Shown here: positions 48,701 to 61,100 of the stretch, piece after piece
Numbering within the stretch: position 1 is the first letter of the stretch
Layout of the letters: each line of letters begins with the position of its first letter
Origin: Crotophaga sulcirostris
Lineage: Eukaryota; Chordata; Aves; Cuculiformes; Crotophagidae
Length of the DNA stretch: 64,000 bases
Direction of reading: 5' to 3'
Assembly (NCBI GenBank): GCA_013397455.1
Contig: VYZB01000035.1
Span: 1,607,637 to 1,671,636 of the forward strand
The notes under the pieces: generated by a model
Seen by the model: only the letters and a program-made list of their open reading frames with translations
Databases searched by the model: none
Told to the model about the DNA's origin: nothing
Made by a program: the position numbers and the translations under genes

Positions 48701-51700
48701 CTGGGATTTCATGTGCGATTACACAGATCTAATTTCACACAGTCATCAAAAGGGTCAAAACTAGACCTGCTGCACATGTCCAAAGCTTCCCTTGCATTGC
48801 GCCAGCAGAACTGGAGACACACAAGAGAATGAGTCAGGGAACGTCTCAACCTGAACATGAGTCTTTATTTTTCCACTGGGTTGGTTTTCAGCTGGACATC
48901 TCCCCCTGATCCTGGAGGCCAGGTTGGGGCATAAACATTAGCACTGGGAATATATGGCTGGGTGTAAAGCCCCCTTCAGCAGCAATGCACACTGTGGTCT
49001 GCACAAGCAGCACCATCTGACATCAGTGCACCACTGGTATTGCAGGACATTTCTAGTGTGAGCTACCTTGGGCTGTGTGTGCCTGAGCTGAGTGTGTGCG
49101 TATGCGTGCATGACCATGTCCATGTGTAAGTCCTTTCTCTTAGACATAACAGAGCTGTCTGCACAGGCATGGAAACTGGTACGCGCATGTGTTTTGTCCT
49201 GACTTGGCAAGGCTTCCTCATCTTGCTGCCATTAGTGCATTTTTTCCTTTCAGCGGTCCAGCCCTTGAGACCACCCTGAGCTCTTCATGGGATACGTTTG
49301 GCACATACTGGAGTTTGCATGCCAATTGGATTATATTTTATATATCAGCAGCCATGGCTGGAACAGCGCCTGATCTTTTGGCATCCTTTCTTGGTGACCT
49401 TTTCTATCATTCAACCACTGCATGCTCTGATGCCCATCAGTCTGTCAAGCACCAGGGAAGCAGCAGCAGGACAGAAATCCTCCAAGGATGTATTTGCCCT
49501 TTCCACATGAGTTCAAGCACTACCAGGAGGTTCATGTGGAACAACTTATGAACAATTCTGTTCTTGTTGGACAATGTCCTCTGCGTCATCAGTGGGCCAG
49601 CAGGAGCTTCTGGGTTTGACAACTTTGGCTTGTTTGAGTTAACAGCCCAGCTCCGGCCCATAAAAAACAATGAAAGCTCTTGTCATCCCTTGGAGATGAT
49701 ATATGTCCTTTGGCTAGTGGCCCCGTGAAAGTTTGTGTGTTTGTACAGATCCTGCCCTTGCTGTGCAGTCATTTGGATGTGCTTTTTTTGCACGCTTTTA
49801 TGCTTCTATAGGCCACTTCTTGGCACTATATAGTGCTTAAGATCGAACTCATATCCCACACCACATGGACCAAAGGATAGTGCCTATCTTTTCACAAACC
49901 ACAAGACACTGCTAGCATCAAACCATTCCCTGCAGACCCAACAGATGTTAATCTTTCACATGGGTATGCAGACTGCTCAATATAACTTCATGGACCACAT
50001 GTAGTAAGGAGGGAAATTCACATGGTCTCTTGGTACCCACAGGAATCTGATGTGAGGTGATCCAGTAGGTTTTACCCACTCCTGCACCCCCTCCTGCACT
50101 TTGTCCTGTGCAATGGGAATCAAATGCATTCTTTCCTCTGGATATATGTTTTGTTTTCACCCTGGAGACACCTTAACAGCTAGAAGCTCATGATGGACTA
50201 AGGTCACTGAAGGTGTGGGATGAAAGCTCCTACAGGGAGGAGGCAGGAGAACTGCTCCATGGTCCTGCTCAAGGGTGCCACTGAGGCTGTGGGACACTCA
50301 GAGTACAACAAGTACGTCACTGAGGAATGTGGTTGCCTTTCACATATTCTACATGATCCAAAAATGTCAGGCATTGAAGTAGACATAAATTCTGTGTCAA
50401 CTTGATTGGTGTTTTTACTGCCTATCTACCTTTAAGTGACAGACATGTCCAAAATATCCAAGTTACTATATAATAGCAATAGAATTTCATGGTGTGTCAT
50501 ACCATGAAGGACAGATGAAAGATCTAGTCCTGCAAAAATATTTAGTACCTTCAGAAGACTCAAACAGCCCTTGGTGGCTATTTATAGCAGGTGCACATTG
50601 TTCTGTGGTGCTCTGAGGTCTAAGGTCTGCTGTAGCAGAAGGATGCGCAATATGGAGCAAGCTGTGTTTGCTTATGGCTAATAGACAACAGAGTTTATTG
50701 TAGGACTTCTTCCACTGCTGTTTGCTACTCACTTTTGAGACTACTCACTTTCTCTGCCAGAAAAGTACAATTACAAAAGTAACAATTACTACTAACAATC
50801 AGAATAAATTACACCCCTAAATTAATTCCTGCTGAAATAGAGACCCCTCCAGGGTGAATCAGTCCAGCTTAGCTTGTATAGCCGTGCTAGGATGCAAGTG
50901 GGGACAAATTAAAGCCTATATTGGAGTACAGGAACTTGGAAGAAGTCATGAGCATTTCCAGTAACATGCTTCTTTTTTTTTCAGTCAAATATTCCCTTTG
51001 TTATCACCTTTTCCATCCTTTGGCTCCAGTTCAGTGAACTGCTTGGGCACACATTTAACTTCAAGCAGTTAATCATGCGCTTCTGTGCTTTGCTCAGACA
51101 GAGCCTGATTAATAACGTGCTTCATATCACGAAGGAGAAATCTGCATGATAGCAAGCATCTGCTAACCTCACCTTTGGGGCTCAGCAAGGTTACTCCAAA
51201 TATTAGACCAAATGGACTTGTTCAAGAGCATTACAGTTGCTGTTTCCCCTGGGAAGGCATCACGCTGTCATAGCGCCAGTCTCAGCCTATGTACACCTCA
51301 TTCTTCAAATGGCAACTTTCTGTGTCCTGTGCAGAAAGCAGACTGTAAATCAGAGGCTTTGTGTGATACTGCACTATTACCACCCTGCAGCAACAGCTCT
51401 GAAGACAGCAGTTTCAAAATTGAACCCTCCATGGCATTCAAAGCAAGGGGTAAGAAGAGTATTTTGTCAGGACATTAGTTTCTCTCTAGTAGTGCGTGCA
51501 GTTGCACTGCATTAGCCTAGAGGTACTTTCCTGCTTACGTGCCTGTTAATACATACCACATTCGGCTGACTACAGTTTAAAGTAAATTTGGTCTGGCAGA
51601 ACACAAACCTCACTTTCCACTGTAAGCCTTTTTAAGAAAGGCTCTCCTGGGACTGCAGGTTCATGGAGGGAGTAGAGAAAAAGCTGCAGGGCTGGGCAAA

Positions 51701-53547
51701 GAGCCACTTTTGCTGGGAGAAAAGGCTTATATTGTGCCATCTGCCCTGTAAATGTTTTTGGCAGTGTAAACATGCTCACCATGCCTTCAACGTGTAGCAC
51801 ATCCCATATAGAGGAAGCTAACATTTCTTGCTAAACCACACCCATTTTCCCCTGGATTTCACTCTGCTTGGATGGATTCTTACAGAAATGCTAAATTCTC
51901 CAACTGACTTTAGTCTCTGTCATTTTTGACAGGCCTGAGTTAGCGTGCTAACTGGAATGCGTGTTCAAGGCTTTGCTCATGATTGTGCAATGAGGATGGA
52001 AAAGCTGTAACGACTGTTCCATGATGCAGACACTATAAATAGAGTGTATGGAAAAGGATGCTGTCTGATGCATTATGTTCTAATCAATAATAACAAGCTG
52101 ATTCCAATTATATTTTATTGTCTCTGAGAAAAGTATTTACTTTGCAGAACCGCTGTGACTCAGAGCAGTGGTTTAGTTAGGAGTCAGATTCAATTAGGAA
52201 TATTTCAAACTAATGGCTATTGTTTTCTGCACTCAGGCACTGTAACATTCACTGCTGTGTCTGCAGTTACTATGTAATCCCTTCTTGAATTCCCACTACT
52301 TGCATATATGGCTATCTTCATAAGAGAGGTGTCTAAGGTCGTATGAACCAAAAGATTCGTACCCTATCTGGATACAAATGCCAAAAAACGTCAGAATTAT
52401 TTATATGGGTAAATAAGTCGAGAGATCCCTAGTACATACGATCCTTCAAGTTCTTCTAACCTAAGTAAATAAGAGAAAGTAGAAAAGCAAAAGGGAAGAC
52501 AGGAAGACGATAGATCAAAGTATTTTGCCCAAATTTGCACAGCAGATGAGTGGCAGAGAGAGGGTTTCCTAACGCCTGCATTTTTAGGCCTGACTGCAGT
52601 CCTTGGGTACCATGTTTTATTTTCACAATGGTCTGAGCTATGTTGCATTACCTTCCATCTCTGGCAGACTAGCAGCTGGTACACAGAGGATTACTAGTGA
52701 TACCCACGTCTCAGGTGGCACATGGCAATTAACCAAAACTCAGACATGTTGCAGAGACCTCATTTGTCCAAATGAGCTTGAGAAAAACCTTCATAGAACA
52801 TGATCCATCTGCAAACTTCAAAGACTTAGAACACAAGTCAATAAAATCCAAATACTGTACACTAACGCTTAATGAGAACTGGACTTGGGAGAAGCACATA
52901 GTTTCACTTTTCAATCATTTCCCCTCTTTAGAAATGAAAGGATGAGAAACACTAAGAAAAGTACACATTTTATCTTTCTTTCTTAACAGACTTAAAATCT
53001 TGTCTAATGCTTTAAAAAGAAACAACCCTTCAATTATATACTGCAATATGGTAAGTACAATGGTAATTATTATAATTTCATATATCTATTTTCCATAGCA
53101 GCATTTTCATCCCTGATTTCTCCAAAGCACTTAATACTTTCTGACAGTTGGTGAGGATGACTTGTTGGGAGGTGGAAAGCAGGGAGGCAGAACGCATTTA
53201 GTGTTCCAGGAGAGCATTCAGATCTATCTGGAGGTTGCCTCCAGGAACTAATAGTATAAAGTTCCTTTTTTGTCCCTAAAGTGGCAAATTTTAAGACACT
53301 GCTTGAGCTTTCTTACTTTTTTTCAACTGCAAGGCAAGGAGAGAAACATTAAGAGTGAGCCTGAGAGGCAGAAGAGAAGTAGGTAGCAGTCAAGACCAAG
53401 GTAGCCTCAGAGAAAAAACAGATTCATTTGTCTCTTGGACACAGTTACCTTTTGGTGAGAGGAAACTCACTGCTGTCAGTGAGTCAGTGAGTTATAGACG
53501 TCAGAAGCCAAGACCTGAAAATATCTATTAGTACATTATTGGCGGAC
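45741..53547. other. Intergenic sequence, no gene recognised
   Basis: Mostly unique AT-rich DNA. Small marks are a (GGAT)4 run at 47076-47091 and the palindrome at 46214. No exon or mobile element could be supported on either strand. Confidence 0.5.
46214..46233. repeat. 20-base palindrome with homeodomain-type cores
   Basis: TGCTAATT-AATG-AATTAGCA: two 8-base arms in perfect inversion around a 4-base spacer. It contains TAATTAAT and AATTA cores typical of homeodomain sites. Function unknown. Confidence 0.35.
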
Positions 53548-53938
53548 AGGCTGAGAGAGTTGAGCTTGTTCAGCCTGGAGAGGAGAAGGCTCTGGGGACA
53601 CCTTAGAGCGGCTTTCCAGTATCTGAAGGGGCTACAAGAAATCTGGAGAGGGACTTTTTACAAGAGCAAGTAGGGATAGGACAAGGGGGAATGGCTTTAC
53701 ATTGGAAGGGGGAAGATTTAGATCAGGTATTAGGAAGAAATTCATGCTGAGGGCAGTGAGGCCCTGGCACAGGTTGCCCAGGGAAGGTGTGGGTGCCCCC
53801 TCCGTGAAGGTGTTCAAGGCCAGGTTGGATGGGGCCTTGAGCAGCCTGGGCTGGTGGGAGGTGTCCCTGCCCATGGCAGGGGGGTGAGACTGGATGATCT
53901 GTAAGGTCCCTTCCAACCCAAACCATTCTATGGTTCTA
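53548..53938 (+). mobile_element. CR1 LINE 3' end, plus orientation
   Basis: Contains GACAGGCTGAGAGAGTTGAG, TTGTTCAGCCTGGAGAGGAG, CACAGGTTGCCCAGGGAAGG and CAGCCTGGGCTGGTGGGAGG, and ends AACCATTCTATGGTTCTA. About 390 bases and relatively well preserved. Antisense frames across it are shadows. Confidence 0.95.
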
Positions 53939-56900
53939 CAAATCACTGCTTGCCCAGTGCTTTGGGAATCTAGCATGCCACAAGCATCAGGTGTGCTGAA
54001 GTATCACGGTCAGTTGGTGACTTCCTCTTCCGCCTCCATTGCTGGCAATGCTATCTATTTCCACAGGCAGTACTGAGGCCCATAGGGACAGAATGACCAC
54101 AGCTGTGTAATTACCAGTATAAATCTGTAAACATTCAATGTTAGGAGTGGGTCACACCTGATACTTTCAATGTCAGACAAGAGTTTGTACCTCTGCTATG
54201 ACCTAGTAATTCAGAAATGAGTCATTGCTGATCTCTTGAACTTGGTGAGCCTATGAGTTCAAGTGGAAGAAGATTATCTTATGTTGCAATAAGATGTCTT
54301 TTAATAATTGTCTGCACAGTTATAAGTAATGTAGGGTGTAGGATGGTGATAAATTACACTAGAGTATTTGGAGATGCAGTAGTTAGACTTATTTTGATTA
54401 TAACATTTCCAGTAATAGTTTCTGTCTGATTCTGCCTATAGTAGGAACTTTCAGCACAAGGATAAACAATTTTTTTTGTCACTCCATCTTTTCCATTTAA
54501 TGCTGAATATTGTTCACACCCACAAGTTCTGATCAATGTGTGTTTATATGTGTCTGGCATGATGCAGTCCAAATCTCCCCTGATACCTCCAAAAAATACT
54601 CAACTAGATTTGTGTTTCTCACATTAAAATGCATGCCTCTTAATTTTCTGATGCTTTTAAACTATTACCCAGCACATGATTACTTTATTTTGTCTTCCCT
54701 AATTTAAAGGGCATCTTATTCTGAACACTAGCTTGACAGAACACTAAATACTCTCTGGTAATCCAGGAGAATGGTTCACTTTCTGAAACAAAATTATCCA
54801 CTTACACACTTCTTTAATGAAACCTGGGATCAGAAGCACTAAACAGGATCGAGGTCAAAGCAACAGGATTCTGTGTACTGTATTTGTATGCTTTAATTAT
54901 CAACCTCTTTAAAGGGAGAGATAGTTATATTTTACCAAACAAGAAAACTAACAGCTTTAATGGGACTGTACCACAGAAATTTCATAACCAATTATTTCAT
55001 AGTAGGTGCTAACCTATTTTGTGCCTGTGCAGGCTGAACTTGCATCCCTGCTTTTGGTTTGAACTTAGGCATCTTTCAGTCATCACTTGCCCATGCCAGA
55101 TGGTGCTTCTGGGAAGAGCCAACATCATTATTCCTAAGAAGGATCTAGTATTGACCCCTTTCCTCCTGTGGTCTGCCACTACCAGAGGCAACTGGGCCAT
55201 GGGATGCTTAGCACAGTAGGGTGATGTACCAGGGAAGCACATCAGGGAGCATCACCTGGCTCTCCCTGGAGCCATATGCCAAGGAGCTCCCACTGGCAAG
55301 TGGTATTAGCACGGTGAACTGAGTCCCGTGGATAGCAGCTGTGCAAGCCCAGCCAGTGAACTTCTTACAAGCAGGACTAACTTTTACATCTATATTTGAA
55401 GTGCAGCTTCCAGCTAGATTTTTTTCCTGTGCAGTTTTACTGTTTGTCTGGCCCTCAGGAAATGCCAGTATTTCTACTAGTCATTTTTCAAATCTCCCAT
55501 GGACTTCAATGCAAGTTAAATCAGGCTGCAGAAAGAGACATCTAATTTAGTCTGTGTGATGGTTTTTGGTCTCTCATTTGCATTTGCTGTCCATTGCTAT
55601 ATGAAACAAAATGACAAGTTTCTAAAATAAAAGGTTATTCTTGTGTGTGTGTTTGTGTTTTCTAACCACAAGAGTTACAAATAGACATGGTAATTTCACT
55701 GCCTGCAAGTGAACGTCTGGAACTTTTTGAAAACCATCTTTCAGAAACACCACATGAACCTGCAGGACATGCTAATTGGGATCCAGGTGCTAATTCCATG
55801 ACTAAGCTGTGTTGAAGTGACTCAGAGACAACCACAAAGTGACATTTGGAGTTTTAGCATCTCTTAGGTCAGTGCATGCCGCAGCATTGCTTCTTTGATG
55901 TGCCCCAGGGCATCTGTAATCCATGTTAGGAATTAACTTGTTGTCAGCATAGAGAACCACAAAAAAAACCTCTGCTCAATTTGCAGCAGTGGTGAAAAGA
56001 GCTGATGTATGTCAGAATACAAAAAGAAAGGGTTGGAAAAAAATATGAAATATGCTCTGTGTCATTTGATAATCCAGGGAGAGTTTCTTATCCAAAACAC
56101 ATTGTTTACTCCTGCCTGTTTTGAGAGAACAGAATGGTATTGAATTTCAAAGCATAGTCAGAGGCAGGGCAAAATTCCCCTTAAAGGATACTTGAAAAAT
56201 TTGGGACTGTTTTCATAGACTGAATAAAAAAAAAAGTTTGAACAAAAAGAAACAAGACTAAAAGCACATAAAATGATCCAAACAGGGAAAGTGAATCAGG
56301 AAGCTGCATTCATTCTCTCTCTCATAAGCGCAGGCAGAGAAATGAAAGTAAAGCAGGTTAAAAAATGTGCATTTTCACCATATGCACAGCTAACCTATGT
56401 TGCAGAAATGCAAGTTATGTATGCTTACAGCTTAAAGCTTTTTCCAGAGTTATAATAATACAAGCAAGCAGGGCCCAAATCCCAGTCTTAGTTGGTGGGG
56501 ATGTAGCTATAATGGTGGATGTGAGAGATGGGGGTTCAATTTCCCTCTCTATCCTGTGATCTCAGTTTGACCAGGGAGGGAGGGAAGATAATGGCTGGCC
56601 AGATGCTAAAACATGGTTTGGAAACCTGACTCTCATGAGAAGTCTCTGAAATTATACAGTTCAATGCCTTTAAAACATGGACCTCTCTGTGCCTCTGCTC
56701 TCCAGCTACAAAGCAGGAAAAATGGCATTGCACTCCATCCAAAAAATATGAAAGGGCCAATCCATCAGTGTGCACAGATACACATTCCTGTGACTAACAC
56801 CAAGAGAAACATTATCTTCAGAACATACTAACTCTTGTTCCTACTTCTGGGGTTTTTTTTTTGTTCAATTGTGGGGGGTTTTTTCTCTCCTTCCAGTGAA

Positions 56901-57230
56901 GTACATGATACTATTGACTGCTACCAAGATCTAGCTGGGCTTTTACTGCAGCAGCAGTGCTGCTTCTGAGGAGGTTATTTTAATGCCAGAGAGTCAGGAG
57001 GGCAGAAGCAATGCCTGATGAGTCTTGCCTGTGACTCAGCATTCCTTTCCTCTTCCCGTGTCCTTTAGACTTCATCGACTAAACCTATATCCGTAGTTTT
57101 TCTCCAGCATGGACCTTCAATAACAAAGCAGCACAAAGGGTAGAATAAGTGACCTCAGAGTGAATCCAGGCACTAACAGTTGTCAATAATGCGTTGATCC
57201 TTTGCTTCCATACACTGATACTGTGCCGAA
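53939..57230. other. Intergenic sequence, no gene recognised
   Basis: Unique AT-rich DNA with only short TG and A runs (55643-55660, 56227-56236). Nothing coding recognised. Confidence 0.5.
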
Positions 57231-57365
57231 ACTACAAATCCCAGCATGCAATATCACACCGTCATCAAAATGGAATATTGGTTACCTAGGCAATTCAAAA
57301 TCTTGGTAACAAAATACCTATGCGAGCAAACATTATCTGATTCGGTATTGCTGGCCTGTGTAAAC
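57231..57365. promoter_or_regulatory. Promoter-like cluster: ZNF143/THAP11, RFX and FOX motifs
   Basis: ACTACAAATCCCAGCATGC at 57231-57249 matches ACTACANNTCCCAGNATGC in full. This is the ZNF143/THAP11 element found mostly near transcription starts. GTTACCTAGGCAAT at 57281-57294 is an RFX X-box with one mismatch, and GGTAAC at 57305-57310 is a further half-site in inverted arrangement. GCAAACA at 57326-57332 and TGTAAAC at 57359-57365 fit FOX-type sites. CpG is locally raised around 57060-57345 without forming an island. RFX plus FOX sites are typical of ciliary gene promoters. No known gene is recognised on either side, so direction is open. Confidence 0.5.
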
Positions 57366-57578
57366 TGTGTTTGAGGCATATGGCATAGCAAAATTCAGAA
57401 GTCAGCAGGTTCAGAGCACCAAAGACCTTCTAAATTCACACAGAGGAGAAAAAAGGGGATGCAGCACTTTTTGACTGCATTCCACAATATATACTGGTAT
57501 AGAAATCACACAGTAAATATCAGAAGATGCAGTTTGGCATTATGTCCAACCATGCTTGAATAATCAGGTCAGTCTTAT

Positions 57579-58133
57579 TTGTTGCTGTTCCAATCTCTCC
57601 TACAAATACTAGCTTCATTGTTTTATTCTGATTCATGCAGGCAATTTGGCAGCCTCTACCAAGTTAGAAAATGTCAGCAGGAGAGGGAAGGGGTGATTAA
57701 AGAGAAGAGAAAAGACAGAAAGTTTTCCAGCCATCAGCTTGCCTGTCTTTTCAGTGTGCTTTGTGTGAGCTCTGCTGGCAATACCTGCAACTTCTTTCTT
57801 TCATTAGAACATCTGATTGTGCTAACTGAGGCTGCCCAGCACTTGATTAAAGATGTGGTTTTAACTGAGAAGAGTGCAATTAAATGTGAGAGCTGTATGG
57901 ATCCCAAGACCTTAATCAGGGGCAGGAGAATAAAAACTGTAGACTTGGAAGCTGCTGCATGGAATCTGTTAAATCACACTCACAGTTACAGACCAGTCAG
58001 TTTGGGATCAAATATGTCTTATATGGTAAATTATTTTAATAACTTTATCCACTACCTCAACAATAAGAGTTCTTCTGACAGTCTGCAAGACCATCATTTG
58101 GCCTTTGGAACACCCACATTTTCCCAGAACTAG
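57579..58133 (+). CDS. Unrecognised 184-codon open frame downstream of the promoter-like cluster
   Basis: I do not recognise the product. The frame opens at ATG 57579 and ends at TAG 58131-58133. The first 75 codons look like ordinary sequence. From about 57808 onwards (after TTCTTTCTTTCATTAG, a plausible acceptor) the codons show the purine-first bias and usage of real coding DNA. They read HLIVLTEAAQHLIKDVVL, then CESCMDPKTLIRGRRIKTVD, then a C terminus rich in Asn and Ser (FNNFIHYLNNKSSSDSLQ). No signal peptide, membrane segment or known domain is visible. It could be a single exon, a 3' exon from 57808 (a donor CAG|GTCAGT lies at 57565-57573), or chance. If spliced that way, an in-frame stop in the upstream piece would force initiation at the ATG at 57897. 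Confidence 0.22.
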   Translation: MLLFQSLLQILASLFYSDSCRQFGSLYQVRKCQQEREGVIKEKRKDRKFSSHQLACLFSVLCVSSAGNTCNFFLSLEHLIVLTEAAQHLIKDVVLTEKSAIKCESCMDPKTLIRGRRIKTVDLEAAAWNLLNHTHSYRPVSLGSNMSYMVNYFNNFIHYLNNKSSSDSLQDHHLAFGTPTFSQN

Positions 58134-61100
58134 GACAAATTCAGCAAATTTTGTCAAATTGTAATTGGGAGATATTTGTTAATCAAAGAAAGGAATTCTT
58201 TTTGCTTCAATTTGGGTCTTTCTTTCATGGCTCCTTTTCCTAGTATTCTCACAAATTCAATGATAGGGAATGTTGTTAGCTGAAAATTGATCTTAAACAC
58301 ACAGGGCATGATCCAAGATAGAAAAGACTTCTAATGATTTCATGTTACTCTTACTTCTGCACTGAAAGGGAGTTCCTATTGTCTCTCTGCTATGTCTGCA
58401 GAGTGAATAACATAATCTAAACAGACCGGCCAGCCAAAGAAAGTATTATTATAATGATTAGTTTGCACAAGGGGAATGATAGTCGAGGCCCACAGAACTA
58501 GGCAAGTGCTTCACTCACTCCTGTAGAAATATGAAAGCACTAGGTCCCTATTTGAGTACTCACTTGGTTGGTTGAGCAAGATCAGCTACAGTGTGTCCTG
58601 GTAGATCAAAAAACTGAGCACAGATCTCCAAAGTCTCGTGATTCATCTTGCTGCTGATCCTATTCTTTGGATTAAGGCCCTACAGATGAACAAGAGCAGA
58701 AAACTAATAGCAAACATGCAGTTGTTAGACCAGAAATGTACATACAAGGATGAACCTCTGTAGAATGTACAACCCTTTTGAAAAAAGACTCTGAAGATTG
58801 TGAATACAGATATACAAAGTTACTTACCCAATTGCTAAACAGTTCGCTGGCTAGAATAAACTTGACAGAGTTATCAAATTACTTGAGATAGTGACCAAAT
58901 CTCTAAAGAAGTATTTCCTTGCAAATCTATGAAAGTAACTAAAGACTGTACCCATCACTTTGAACTCAGTCTAAGCAGAACAAACGGTACCTCTTCAGTC
59001 TACAAAGAGATCTAATGTTAACATAATATAGCTCAGAATTACTTAATAGGTTGTTATATTGGGGGGAAGATGGTGGAGAGGTCGACGAATCTGAGGTCCC
59101 ACATGGAGGAGCAGGATGCAAAGCTCAGCCTTCCTGTGTTTTCAGCACTCTAACCAGAGACCTGCCACTTGCTCTTCAGGAGCCTGGTACAGATCTCTAG
59201 GGACTGATTTCTACCACCCACTTGGCTGCTTTGCCTTTGGCTGTAACAAATCGACACGTTGCCAGACTGATTGCAGGATGTGTGCAGGGACACCTTATAC
59301 ACTGTTTCAGGCCCAGCTAATGCAGTGGTGACAGAAAGTCTTCTGTACTGCAAGGGCATGTTAATGGCACAGTAACATCTTTGGAGTGCAGCACTGTTCT
59401 GGGCAAGGGAAGTCTGCTTAGGCTGCAGCGAGCCACCACAGCAAGCACAACGGTGCTGGCTCAGTAGCAAGTGCCCCCTCTCACCAGTTGCCTCCTTGCC
59501 TTCCATAGAGGCACCCGCCTTCCCGGATAGAGGTGCTGGAATGAATCATAATAGCCCCTCACTCACTTCAATGAAAAGTCAGCTAAGTTTTCCCTTTCCC
59601 AGCATTAGGGGAGCTGACATCAGTCTGAGCATTTGGTTTGTAATGCGGTGAAGGTTTCACTCTTTCCCTCTTGAAAGGACAGTAAAAAAAGAGCATGGCA
59701 GATCTTGCATTGCTACAGCCATTTCTGCTCTGACCTTCTGCTTCACTTCCTTCCTCTCACTTCCTTCTTGAAAGTCAAGAGTTTCCTGCTATTTCTTTTT
59801 CTGCTTCATTTTCCTTCACTTCAAAAGTAGGAATTCTAATGCTTGCTCCACAGGGCTGCAGAAAACACAGCTAGAAAACAAACATACTAGTGCAGTGCTT
59901 TAAGATTTAACATCTCATACCTAGCATGCTCTCACGCTGCAAGCTGCCTGTGGGAGGTGGATCACAGACATTTATTCTCCCTCCAAAGTCAAGAGATCAG
60001 AAGTTCTTCTTGTGTGATAGCATTCAAGAATTTTGCAGATCAAGATCTGTCTGAAATGATGGAGACGGATGAATGCCCTCTCCTCCTGATCTAACAGAAA
60101 GCTAAAAGCTGTGTGTGTAATTAAAACCAAATTCTCTCTGTCTCTGCCAAAGAAATAAGAAATGTGGGAATGGCATTTCCTTATTCCTGACCTGCTGCAG
60201 CTGGTCTTTTCTGTAGCACTCAATTAGTCAAGAATGTGTAATATCATTGTCATGAAAAAAAGCTTGAGTCAACAGTGACTAGGTATGTATATATAGCATT
60301 TCAGAAAGAGTAGAAGTGAGGCTGTTGGGTTTTTTCACTGTGTTTAGAAAAAGAAACACTGTAAGATTAACCCTTTGACAATCCTAAATTTTTTATGGGT
60401 GGCATGAAGACCTTTCTTTCCTCCAGCCTTTCTTGATCAGTAGTAACAGCAAGGAGTTCTGGAACAAAGATGATAACTAATGTCATCAGCATCCACTCCT
60501 TGCACAGAAGCTGATTTCAATTCAGCTCTGCCAGTTGTAGCTCTTTCAGGGAAGTCCATGCAAACCTGAGAATCCAGCTATGAATACAGAGAAGTCCCTC
60601 TAACACTCCTCTGTACAAGAGGAAGAGGTCACTCCTTTTCCACATATATCTATGGCAATAAGTCATCAATGCTGAAGCCTGTGCAGCAAACCTGGTATCT
60701 GCTCCCTTGTTTTAGTAGAGTTGACTCAGGTGTAGCTGGAGCTTGGACTTTTTTCTGTTGGTTTTTTTTGGCAGTCTTTTATTGTTCTTTCTCGTGTGGC
60801 TGTTCATGGCTTTTACACAGTTGGTCTTGCAGGCTAAAGTGGAGATCACCAGTGTGAAATAATAGCAGGAAATTTCAATTTGCATGAAGTGCTTTGACAT
60901 TCATTATAGTTTCAGCAAACTGATAATACTTATACATGCCTGTAAAACTTAAATTTCTTTCTGTGGTCATTCAAAATTCAAGCTCTGTGGGAGGTACCAG
61001 GACTGGCAGATTAATTTAAGACTTCCTTTTGGATTTTAGGGAGGTTCAAGCAGCAACTACACTAAACCAAAAGGTTGAATTCGAAGATTCAGTTCCTCTC

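Noticed and set aside
50578..50587. MEF2-type site CTATTTATAG
   Set aside because: About one match to this degenerate site is expected per 64 kb, and nothing else supports an enhancer there.
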